Source: Palsa-343 sp036269135 (lineage in GTDB: Bacteria; Acidobacteriota; Terriglobia; Terriglobales; Acidobacteriaceae). Taken from it: DNA of 64,000 nucleotides. Below the pieces are notes generated by a model. That model ran no database searches. It saw nothing but the letters and a program-made list of their open reading frames with translations, and was not told where the DNA came from. Where the stretch lies: positions 1 through 64,000 of the forward strand of contig DATASQ010000023.1 in NCBI GenBank assembly GCA_036269135.1, written 5' to 3'. The position numbers were made by a program, and so were the translations under genes. The stretch's first letter is position 1; every line of letters begins with the position of its first letter. Positions 10,715 to 16,821 of this stretch are shown one piece after another.

Positions 10715-11278
10715 TCACGCCTGTTGATCGATGGAGCGGGCCATCAGACGCCGTACAGCCATGCCCGCGTATGCCCCCAGCATGGGGATGGCAAGAATGA
10801 CGAAGCCGCCCAGGATGTTGCCCCGCGAGGGCTTCTCAATGACGAGGTTCAGCGGAACCCAGAGCCCAATCGCCAGGGCCCACAGCCACGCCCGCCGCGG
10901 CCCGATCAGACCCAGCAGTCCGGCCGTCAGCAGCAGCAGGCCCGCCGTGATGCCGGAGTCGTCCCAGTGGGGACGGCTGTCGATCCATGCGATGGCCAGA
11001 CCGAGGGCCAGAGCCACCCCCAGCAGGATCCCGTGCAGAACCCGGTCTCTGCCGGCGGCAAATTTCGCCGCCACCATGTGCGCATCGCCAAAACGCAGAA
11101 GAGCTTCGTCCGACGCTGCCTCCGGCGTCAGACCGCGTCGGACACCGTCATCGATCGCGTCGGACAAATGGCCGCGCGTTTCCTCGAGAAAGCGCGCGTC
11201 AGAGACGCCTCGCTTTCGAAGCTCCGCCCCCAGCCGGGACAGATACGCTTCCACTTCCTGGGGCACCCGGGCGCTCAT
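10715..11278 (-). CDS. HAAS-type membrane protein paired with PadR
   Basis: 187 residues. The N-terminal half is a soluble helical domain (EVEAYLSRLGAELRKRG ... EETRGHLSDAI ... EALLRFGD), the pattern of HAAS/permease-prefix domains that accompany PadR regulators. The C-terminal half has about three to four membrane helices (ILLGVALALGLAIAW, ITAGLLLLTAGLLGL, AWLWALAIGLWVPL, FVILAIPMLGAYAGM). The ATG overlaps the PadR stop by 4 nt, so the two are translationally coupled. Its role is not known; a signalling or accessory membrane component controlled by the PadR protein is the usual guess. Confidence 0.75.
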   Translation of the reverse strand: MSARVPQEVEAYLSRLGAELRKRGVSDARFLEETRGHLSDAIDDGVRRGLTPEAASDEALLRFGDAHMVAAKFAAGRDRVLHGILLGVALALGLAIAWIDSRPHWDDSGITAGLLLLTAGLLGLIGPRRAWLWALAIGLWVPLNLVIEKPSRGNILGGFVILAIPMLGAYAGMAVRRLMARSIDQQA

Positions 11279-11598
11279 GCTATTCCCTCCACCACACCAT
11301 CCACGGCCTGGGCAAACCTGCGCCAGTTCGATTCCTTCTCTACCAGGCTGGATCGCCCTTTCGCCGTGAGCTGGTAGACCCTTCGCCTGCGACCGCTGCT
11401 TTCCGACCATTCACTGGCTACCAGACCTGCGTTTTCCAGGCGGTGCAGTGCGGGATACAGGGTGCCCTCCGGCAGGTCGAAGGTGCCGCCGCTGCGCAGT
11501 CGCAGGGTTTCGACAAGGGCGTAGCCGTGGGCGGGCCGGCTCTCGAGGGCCGCCAGCAGCAGCATATCCAAATGACCTTTGAGTGCTTCGCCTTGCAT
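11275..11598 (-). CDS. PadR-family transcriptional regulator (left)
   Basis: 107 residues, one winged-helix domain: ALKGHLDMLLLAALES, then HGYALVETLR, LPEGTLYPALHRLENAGLV (recognition helix and wing) and YQLTAKGRSSLVE. PadR proteins are dimeric repressors, often autoregulated. The ATG at 11598 is chosen because MQGEALKGHLD matches the family start. No Shine-Dalgarno at normal distance exists; a good -10 lies 8 nt before the ATG, so the mRNA looks leaderless. Two-gene operon with the HAAS protein downstream. It faces away from a second PadR/HAAS pair. Confidence 0.92.
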   Translation of the reverse strand: MQGEALKGHLDMLLLAALESRPAHGYALVETLRLRSGGTFDLPEGTLYPALHRLENAGLVASEWSESSGRRRRVYQLTAKGRSSLVEKESNWRRFAQAVDGVVEGIA

Positions 11599-11606
11599 AC
11601 CTCGCA

Positions 11607-11635
11607 ATACTATGCCTGACCAGCCGATGGGACAA
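11607..11635 (-). promoter_or_regulatory. Promoter of the left padR, overlapping an operator-like word
   Basis: Minus strand: TTGTCC (11635-11630), 17-nt spacer, TAGTAT (11612-11607). The start codon begins 8 nt later, placing the likely transcription start at or next to the ATG. The -10 lies inside GCATAGTATTGCGAGGTATGC, an interrupted inverted repeat (GCATA...TATGC). Confidence 0.6.
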
Positions 11636-11696
11636 GTTGGATCGCATTTTGGGGATAAATCAAATCCTGGTTTTGGCCTCAGACCGCCAATCACTC

Positions 11697-11726
11697 TTGA
11701 CATCTACACTGTGCGATGCATAGTAT
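11697..11726 (+). promoter_or_regulatory. Promoter of the right padR
   Basis: TTGACA (11697-11702), 18-nt spacer, TAGTAT (11721-11726). The ATG follows 12 nt after the -10, leaving a leader of roughly 6 nt and no room for a Shine-Dalgarno. Confidence 0.65.
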
Positions 11727-11742
11727 ACGTCGCATACGATGC
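11715..11742 (+). promoter_or_regulatory. Operator-like sequence over the right padR promoter
   Basis: GATGCATAGTATAC and GCATACGATGC form an imperfect dyad covering the -10 and the start codon. The word GCATAGTAT is shared with the left padR promoter in the same relation to its -10. PadR operators are typically such dyads, so mutual or self repression is inferred. Confidence 0.45.
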
Positions 11743-12098
11743 TTGACACGGTACAGGCCGACGCTCTCGACAATCTGCGCCTGGAACTCCGTCGCGGCTC
11801 TCTCGTGCTGGCGGTTCTGGCCGCCCTGCGCAACGAGCAGTACGGATATACGCTGCGTCGGGAACTGGCCGAGCACGGGCTGGAGATGGACGAGGGCACG
11901 CTGTATCCGCTGCTGCGGCGGCTTGAGGCCCAGGGCCTGCTGATGAGCGAGTGGCGCGCGCACGAAAAGCGCAACAAGCGCTTCTACCGCCTCTCTCCCG
12001 ACGGCCGCCGCATCCTCCTCCAGCTGATGGCGGAGTGGCAGCACCTCGACAACTCTGTCCGCGCTATTTTTCAGGAGAATCATCATGGATCTCATTAA
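11739..12098 (+). CDS. PadR-family transcriptional regulator (right)
   Basis: 119 residues with the PadR winged helix: RRGSLVLAVLAALR, YGYTLRRELAEHGLEMDEGTLYPLLRRLEAQGLL, then KRFYRLSPDGRRIL. It shares the fold but not close sequence with the left PadR. The ATG at 11739 lies within the operator-like dyad, with a leader of about 6 nt. The last 14 nt overlap the start of the membrane-protein gene downstream, so the two are coupled. Confidence 0.92.
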   Translation: MLDTVQADALDNLRLELRRGSLVLAVLAALRNEQYGYTLRRELAEHGLEMDEGTLYPLLRRLEAQGLLMSEWRAHEKRNKRFYRLSPDGRRILLQLMAEWQHLDNSVRAIFQENHHGSH

Positions 12099-13092
12099 CC
12101 GTTATCTGCAGGCGGTTCGCTTCTGGCTGCCGCGCAAGCAGCAGGACGACATGATCGCCGAGCTGTCGGAAGACATTCGTTCGGAGATGGAAGAGCGCTC
12201 CCGCGCGCTCGGCCGCCCGCTGACCGAAGGCGAGGTGGAGGAACTCCTGCGCCAGCGCGGGTCGCCGATTCTGGTGGCGAATCGATATCTGCCGCAGCAG
12301 TCGCTGATCGGGCCTCTGCTGTTCCCCATCTACCGGTTTGTGGCGATGGTGGTGACGCTGGTTCTGCTGGTGCCGATGTTCCTGGGGTGGCTGGTGACGC
12401 TGCTGAGTCCTGGCTTCGGCGCGATCCGGTCGCATCACTGGCTTTCACTCGCCGGACTCACCTGGTCGCACCTTTGGACCGGTTGGTTTGCGGCCATGGG
12501 TATTGTCACCCTGGTGTTTGCAATCCTCGAGCGAACCCATGCCCAGCAGCATATCCTCGAGTGCTGGAATCCGCGCAAGCTGCCGCCTGTCCGACACCCG
12601 AGCCTCATCCCGCGTTCCACGTCAGCCATCGAGCTTGCGGTCAATCTGGCCGTCCTTTTCTGGTGGACCGCGAATATGGCGCCGCCGCTCCGCTTCCACT
12701 TTGGCGAGCTATTCATCGCGTTCACCGCCCAGTGGGCGATCTTTTTCTGGGCGACCCTGGCCCTCACCCTGGCCAACTCCGTGTTGGCCAGTATCAATCT
12801 GGTCCGGCCCTTCTGGAGCACGCCGCGGATTACCGCTCGCCTGCTCGTCGACCTGATCGGCGCGGTCTTTTTCTGCTGGCTTCTCCGGGCGCATATCGTG
12901 GCCGCGGTGGTTTCGCTCACGTTTACGCCCGAGAAGACTCTGGCCGTAACGCAATCGATGAATTATTGGCTCGCGCGGATGTTTCCCTATGCGGTCTTCG
13001 CCTGCATCGCGGTGGCAGCCGCCAATCTGTGGCGCTACGTTCACCTGAAGAAGAAGCCGCGGGCGCGGAGCCCGCAGGCCGCCGCGGTATAG
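12085..13092 (+). CDS. Membrane protein with HAAS-like N-terminal domain
   Basis: 335 residues. Residues about 1-75 form a helical soluble domain (YLQAVRFWLPRKQQDDMIAEL, IRSEMEERSRALGRPLTEGE, EELLRQRGSP) typical of proteins encoded next to PadR regulators. It is followed by about six membrane helices, for example FVAMVVTLVLLVPMFLGWL, AAMGIVTLVFAIL, ITARLLVDLIGAVFFCWLL and FPYAVFACIAVAAANLW, and a short basic tail. AGGAG lies 10-11 nt before the ATG, inside padR. Function unknown; the operon suggests the PadR protein controls its level. Confidence 0.75.
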   Translation: MDLINRYLQAVRFWLPRKQQDDMIAELSEDIRSEMEERSRALGRPLTEGEVEELLRQRGSPILVANRYLPQQSLIGPLLFPIYRFVAMVVTLVLLVPMFLGWLVTLLSPGFGAIRSHHWLSLAGLTWSHLWTGWFAAMGIVTLVFAILERTHAQQHILECWNPRKLPPVRHPSLIPRSTSAIELAVNLAVLFWWTANMAPPLRFHFGELFIAFTAQWAIFFWATLALTLANSVLASINLVRPFWSTPRITARLLVDLIGAVFFCWLLRAHIVAAVVSLTFTPEKTLAVTQSMNYWLARMFPYAVFACIAVAAANLWRYVHLKKKPRARSPQAAAV

Positions 13093-13191
13093 AGAGCGCA
13101 TTCCACACCGACGGTGGCCGGCGTGTGTCGGGCACCTCGCACCTTATCGGGCGTCGGTCCGGTTAGGATAGCTACGGAACCGCTCTCTTCC

Positions 13192-13668
13192 ATGAACGTG
13201 GTCAATCCGGATTTCATGCGCCGCGCCATCGCGCTCGCGTCGGACAATGTCCGACAGGGTGCGGGCGGCCCTTTTGGCGCGGTAATCGTGCGCGACGGCG
13301 CCATCGTGGGTGAAGGCGCTAATTCCGTCGTGCGGACCAGCGACGCCACCGCCCATGGGGAGATTGTCGCCATCCGCGATGCCTGTCGCCGCCTGAAGAC
13401 CTTCAGTCTGGCCGGTGCGGAGATCTATACCAGTTGCGAACCGTGCCCCATGTGCCTGGCCGCGCTTTACTGGGCCCACATCGACCGGATCTGGTACGGG
13501 AACACGAGCGCCGATGCTGCCCGCATCGCCTTTGACGATGCGGCTCTTTACCGCGAGTTCACTCTCCCGGCTGCCGAGCGCCGCATTCCCAGCGCGACGC
13601 TCCTCCACGAGGATGCGTGGGAGTCGTTCCAGCTTTGGCTCGATTCGCCGAACAAAACTCTGTACTAA
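13192..13668 (+). CDS. guaD: Guanine deaminase (cytidine-deaminase fold)
   Basis: 158 residues. It closely follows the B. subtilis-type guanine deaminase layout, which turns guanine into xanthine: GGPFGAVIVRDGAIVGEG, then TAHGE (zinc ligand H55, catalytic E57), SCEPCPMC (zinc ligands C85 and C88), and the C-terminal FQLWLDSPNKTLY that closes over the active site. tRNA adenosine deaminase TadA has a similar core but lacks this end. HGE replaces the more usual HAE. The ATG at 13192 fits the family start, but no clear Shine-Dalgarno is seen. The palindrome GTCGGAC-N3-GTCCGAC lies inside at 13239-13255. Confidence 0.8.
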   Translation: MNVVNPDFMRRAIALASDNVRQGAGGPFGAVIVRDGAIVGEGANSVVRTSDATAHGEIVAIRDACRRLKTFSLAGAEIYTSCEPCPMCLAALYWAHIDRIWYGNTSADAARIAFDDAALYREFTLPAAERRIPSATLLHEDAWESFQLWLDSPNKTLY

Positions 13669-13781
13669 ACAGCCGTCTGCGCTCGCCGGTCAGGTTCCCC
13701 GCGCGTCGGTTCGTGCCGTTGTTGCCCGCGCCCTGCGCCCTGAGTTGCACCGATCCACAGGGCTCGCGCATCATTCTGCGT

Positions 13782-14828
13782 ATGGACTATCGCTTTCTCG
13801 GACGCTCCGGACTCAAAGTCTCCACTCTCAGCTTCGGCGCCGCCACCTTCGGCGGCGGGAACGAGTTCTTCGCGGCCTGGGGCAATACGGGCGTCGAGGA
13901 CGCCCGGCGCCTCGTCGATCTTTGCATCGATGCCGGTGTCAATCTGTTCGACGTCGCCAACGGCTACTCCACCGGGCTGGCCGAAGAAATCCTCGGCAAG
14001 GCTCTGGGCAGGAAGCGCAACCAGGTTCTCATCTCGACCAAGGTGTTCTTTCCTATGGGTGAAGGCCCGAACGAACTGGGGTCTTCGCGCTTCCACATCC
14101 TCGATCAGTGCGACGCCAGTCTGCGCCGCCTGGGTACGGACCACATCGACATCTACCACATGCACGCCTTCGACGCGTTCACGCCGGTCGAGGAGACGCT
14201 GGACACCCTGCAGACGCTGGTCCGCGCCGGGAAGGTGCGCTACATTGCCTGTTCCAACTTCTCCGGCTGGGCTCTGATGAAGTCGCTCGACGTGTCCGAC
14301 AGGTATGGCTGGCCACGCTACGTCGCGCACCAGGTGTACTACTCGCTGATCGGACGCGAGTACGAGTGGGAGTTGATGCCTCTGGCGCTCGATCAGGGCC
14401 TCGGCGCACTGGTCTGGAGTCCCCTGGGCTGGGGACGTCTGACGGGCAAGATCCGCCGCGGTAAGCCCATGCCGGAAACCAGCCGTCTGCACAAGACTGC
14501 GGACGCCGGGCCGCCGGTCGAAGAAGAATATCTCTACCGCGTGGTCGACGCCCTCGACGAAGTTGCGAAAGAGACGGGGAAAACGATCCCGCAGATCGCA
14601 CTGAACTGGCTGCTGCAGCGGCCCACGGTATCGAGCGTGATCGTGGGCGCGCGCAATGCGGAGCAACTCCAGCAGAACCTGCAGGCCGCCGGCTGGAACC
14701 TCACGGCTGCGCAGGTAGAGAAGTTGGACCGCGCCAGCGAGCAGACGCCGATCTACCCCTACTGGCACCAGCGCGGAACGCAGTTCCGCAACCCGCCCGC
14801 CACGGCGGAGTACGGCAAACAGGCCTGA
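13782..14828 (+). CDS. Aldo/keto reductase
   Basis: 348 residues, a standard NADPH-dependent (alpha/beta)8 oxidoreductase. The catalytic tetrad is visible: D57 (FDVAN), Y62 (GYS), K87 (STKV) and H128 (YHMH). NADPH-binding segments include SNFSGW, SPLGWGRLTGK and IVGARNAEQLQQN. The length and the C-terminal pattern resemble the YhdN/Tas-like (AKR11-12) group acting on small carbonyls or sugars. The substrate cannot be read from sequence. It starts 113 nt after the deaminase gene and runs in the same direction; a longer upstream reading has no family match. Confidence 0.88.
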   Translation: MDYRFLGRSGLKVSTLSFGAATFGGGNEFFAAWGNTGVEDARRLVDLCIDAGVNLFDVANGYSTGLAEEILGKALGRKRNQVLISTKVFFPMGEGPNELGSSRFHILDQCDASLRRLGTDHIDIYHMHAFDAFTPVEETLDTLQTLVRAGKVRYIACSNFSGWALMKSLDVSDRYGWPRYVAHQVYYSLIGREYEWELMPLALDQGLGALVWSPLGWGRLTGKIRRGKPMPETSRLHKTADAGPPVEEEYLYRVVDALDEVAKETGKTIPQIALNWLLQRPTVSSVIVGARNAEQLQQNLQAAGWNLTAAQVEKLDRASEQTPIYPYWHQRGTQFRNPPATAEYGKQA

Positions 14829-14848
14829 ACGGCGGCAAGCTCCCTGCA

Positions 14849-14885
14849 AAGCGGGGGGACCGGCGCCCGCCGATCCCCCGCTTTG
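14849..14885. terminator. Bidirectional terminator between convergent genes
   Basis: AAAGCGGGGGA (from 14849) pairs with TCCCCCGCTTT (14875-14885) as an 11-bp stem with a 15-nt loop. A T/A run at each end makes it usable from both sides, for the reductase and for the M24 peptidase. Confidence 0.6.
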
Positions 14886-14906
14886 TCGGACAGCGTCGGA
14901 GGCACT

Positions 14907-14925
14907 GTCGGACTTAGTCCGACAA
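14907..14925. repeat. Palindrome TGTCGGAC-TTA-GTCCGACA
   Basis: An 8-bp inverted repeat with a 3-nt spacer, just past the M24 gene stop. The 17-bp core GTCGGAC-N3-GTCCGAC occurs again at 13239-13255 and 24626-24642. Meaning unknown. Confidence 0.55.
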
Positions 14926-14928
14926 GCC

Positions 14929-16242
14929 CTAGGCGGTGGCGAAGGGGTCCTCCAGCGACGGGCTGGCCGGCGTCAGCAGCTCGGCGCCGTTCTCGCCCAC
15001 ATGCATGTCGTCTTCGAGGCGTACCCCAAATTCGCCTGGGATATAAATCCCTGGCTCGTCGCTGAAGACCATGTTTGCCTGCATATGCGGATGCAGCTCC
15101 CAGCCGAACATGTCGTTCTTCACCAGATACTGCCACTCGTGCATGTCCATGCCCAGGCCGTGTCCGACGCGGTGCGAAAAGTATTGGAATCCCGGGCCGT
15201 AACCGGCATCGACAATCACCTGACGGGCCGCCGCGTCCACACTGGCCAGCTCCACGCCCGGACGTGCCACCTTCAGCGCGGCCTGCTGCGCCTGGTGCAC
15301 GATGCCGAAGACCCTCTTCATCTTGTCCGACGGCTTGCCCAGCACAAACGTCCGCGTGATGTCCGACGTGTAGCCTTCCACTTTGCATCCGTCGTCGATC
15401 ATCAGAATCGTTCCTTCGCGAATCGTCTGCACGGAGCGCGACCCATGGGGGCTGGCTGTGTAGGTGCCGATGTTCAACGTGGCATCTCCCGGCAATCCGA
15501 CCTGTTTATAGCCCTCTGATACCAGCCGCTCGACGTCGCGATTGGTCATGCCCTCCTGCAGCGACTCGTAGACGGCCTTATAGACCGCCAGCGTCGCCGC
15601 GCATGCCGTCCGGATGCACTCAATTTCATGCGCGTCCTTAATCATCCGGCAGCCGCCGGTCACCGGAGTCGCCACCGCGAACGTGAGCGCCGGTCCGGCC
15701 TGGGCCAGGCTGTTGGCAAAGACGAACTTCATCTCCTCATCCAGACCCACGCGGCCCGTCGCGATGCCTCGATCCCGCAGCCCCTTCACCGTGAGAGCAA
15801 ACGGGCTCTCGTCCTCCTGCCAGGTGAGCACGTCGGCGTCAGTGCCGAACGGCCCTGCCTCCAGCAGCTCATGCGCGCGGGCGTTCTCAAACGCCGGGCA
15901 CACCACAAAGGGCTTGCCCTTTGCCGGAATGACCAGCGCCCACAGCCGCTCGCCTCCATTCAGGCCGATATTCGCGAAGTATTGCGAGCTGGTTGCGTTG
16001 TTGGCCAGGAGGATGGCATCCATTTTGTGCTCGGCCATCAGCTGCTTCGCACGCTCAATGCGTCCCAGCCGCTCCTCATTGCTGATTGGCTTTACGCGCC
16101 CGACAAAAGAGGGCAGCGCCGCAATCGGCGCGGGCAATTTTGCTGACGAGTCCTCGTCCGCCGACTGACCGAATGAGGGAAGGGAAGCGGCCGCCGCGGC
16201 CGATGCCGCAGACACCCGCAAAAAGGAACGACGTGAAAACAT
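14929..16242 (-). CDS. Tat-exported M24 metallopeptidase (Xaa-Pro aminopeptidase/prolidase family)
   Basis: 437 residues. The N-terminus is a twin-arginine signal (SRRSFLR then an Ala-rich core), so the folded, metal-loaded enzyme is probably exported to the periplasm. Residues about 55-190 form a creatinase/prolidase N-domain. The pita-bread domain follows, with all five metal ligands: D283 (IDDG), D294 (SDITR), H361 (GHGLG), E396 (DEPG) and E410 (RLED). It would remove N-terminal residues before proline or split X-Pro dipeptides. AGGAG stands 7 nt upstream of the ATG at 16242; longer readings upstream have no signal sequence. Confidence 0.9.
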   Translation of the reverse strand: MFSRRSFLRVSAASAAAAASLPSFGQSADEDSSAKLPAPIAALPSFVGRVKPISNEERLGRIERAKQLMAEHKMDAILLANNATSSQYFANIGLNGGERLWALVIPAKGKPFVVCPAFENARAHELLEAGPFGTDADVLTWQEDESPFALTVKGLRDRGIATGRVGLDEEMKFVFANSLAQAGPALTFAVATPVTGGCRMIKDAHEIECIRTACAATLAVYKAVYESLQEGMTNRDVERLVSEGYKQVGLPGDATLNIGTYTASPHGSRSVQTIREGTILMIDDGCKVEGYTSDITRTFVLGKPSDKMKRVFGIVHQAQQAALKVARPGVELASVDAAARQVIVDAGYGPGFQYFSHRVGHGLGMDMHEWQYLVKNDMFGWELHPHMQANMVFSDEPGIYIPGEFGVRLEDDMHVGENGAELLTPASPSLEDPFATA

Positions 16243-16540
16243 GCGAGCTCCTGTTACGAAATTAAATTCGGTTCCATCTCGGACCTCAAACATCAGACCG
16301 CACAAACGTAGAAGAAAGACTAACCGAATTTGCTGATCGTTGTGTTTCCGCGAACGCGGCGCGCCGCTGTGCGTGCGCGGCTTGCCGCCGTCCTGCAATC
16401 CACACAAACACCTGGATTTCCACCAAAATAATCCGCTTGCGGAGCAACAGAATCGTGAGAGTATCTTTTCAACGGAAGAGCAATCTTCCCGCGAAGAAAG
16501 CAGAAAGCGGCCTTCGCGAGTGCTGGCAACAGCGCTCACA

Positions 16541-16755
16541 ACCCGGCGGGAAACCGGCGGGTGAATGTCGGCAGCCACGAAGCTTTTGCAGCGAGTCTGA
16601 GCACGAACTGGACGCAGGGTAACGCGGGCTTTGCCTGTGGCGCCCGGTCCAACTTGGGTTCACCCACCGCGGCGCTCCGGTCCCGAACCCGGATCTTCGA
16701 AATCGGAAAAGTGGAGGGCGAGTTCCCGCAAGGGAAGTCGCCCTTTCGCTTTTTC
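16541..16755 (+). ncRNA. Candidate small RNA or structured leader, family unknown
   Basis: The 579-nt gap 16243-16821 between divergent genes holds no credible protein gene but does hold a strong plus-strand terminator (next entry). Upstream of it, 16541-16562 folds into a stem closed by a GAAA tetraloop (ACCCG/CGGGT outer pairs, CGG-GAAA-CCG inner). Further hairpins are possible at about 16653-16664 (TGGG TTCA CCCA). The 5' end is not defined; a weak promoter may lie near 16436-16470. I could not match it to 6S, tmRNA, RNase P, SRP or a known riboswitch. It may be an independent RNA or an attenuated leader of the 16822 gene. Confidence 0.3.
16715..16755 (+). terminator. Orphan intrinsic terminator
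   Basis: AGGGCGA and TTCCC pair with GGGAA and TCGCCCT around a GCAA tetraloop (one G-G mismatch), followed by TTCGCTTTTTCT. It points along the plus strand, yet the gene to its left runs the other way. A second hairpin TCTCCC...GGGAGA follows at 16755-16777. Confidence 0.75.
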
Positions 16756-16806
16756 TCCCGATCGAGAGTGGGAGAAACTTCACCGTAGAGGATAACGGCG
16801 CAGACG

Positions 16807-16812
16807 TATACT
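16807..16812 (+). promoter_or_regulatory. -10 element of the exported hydrolase gene
   Basis: TATACT ends 9 nt before the ATG at 16822, and the sequence between (TCCCCCCAA) has no Shine-Dalgarno. A leaderless transcript is likely. No good -35 is seen. Confidence 0.4.
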
Positions 16813-16821
16813 TCCCCCCAA

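Noticed and set aside
13192..13668. tRNA adenosine deaminase (TadA).
   Set aside because: The C-terminal FQLWLDSPNKTLY and the GGPFGAVIV start match guanine deaminase better.
16541..16755. Known RNA families (6S, tmRNA, RNase P, SRP, c-di-AMP, c-di-GMP, cobalamin, TPP riboswitches) for the structured intergenic region.
   Set aside because: Some short matches (for example GGGTGAAT and GAACCCG, as in c-di-AMP riboswitches) exist, but the order and the remaining conserved blocks are absent. Kept only as an unnamed candidate.
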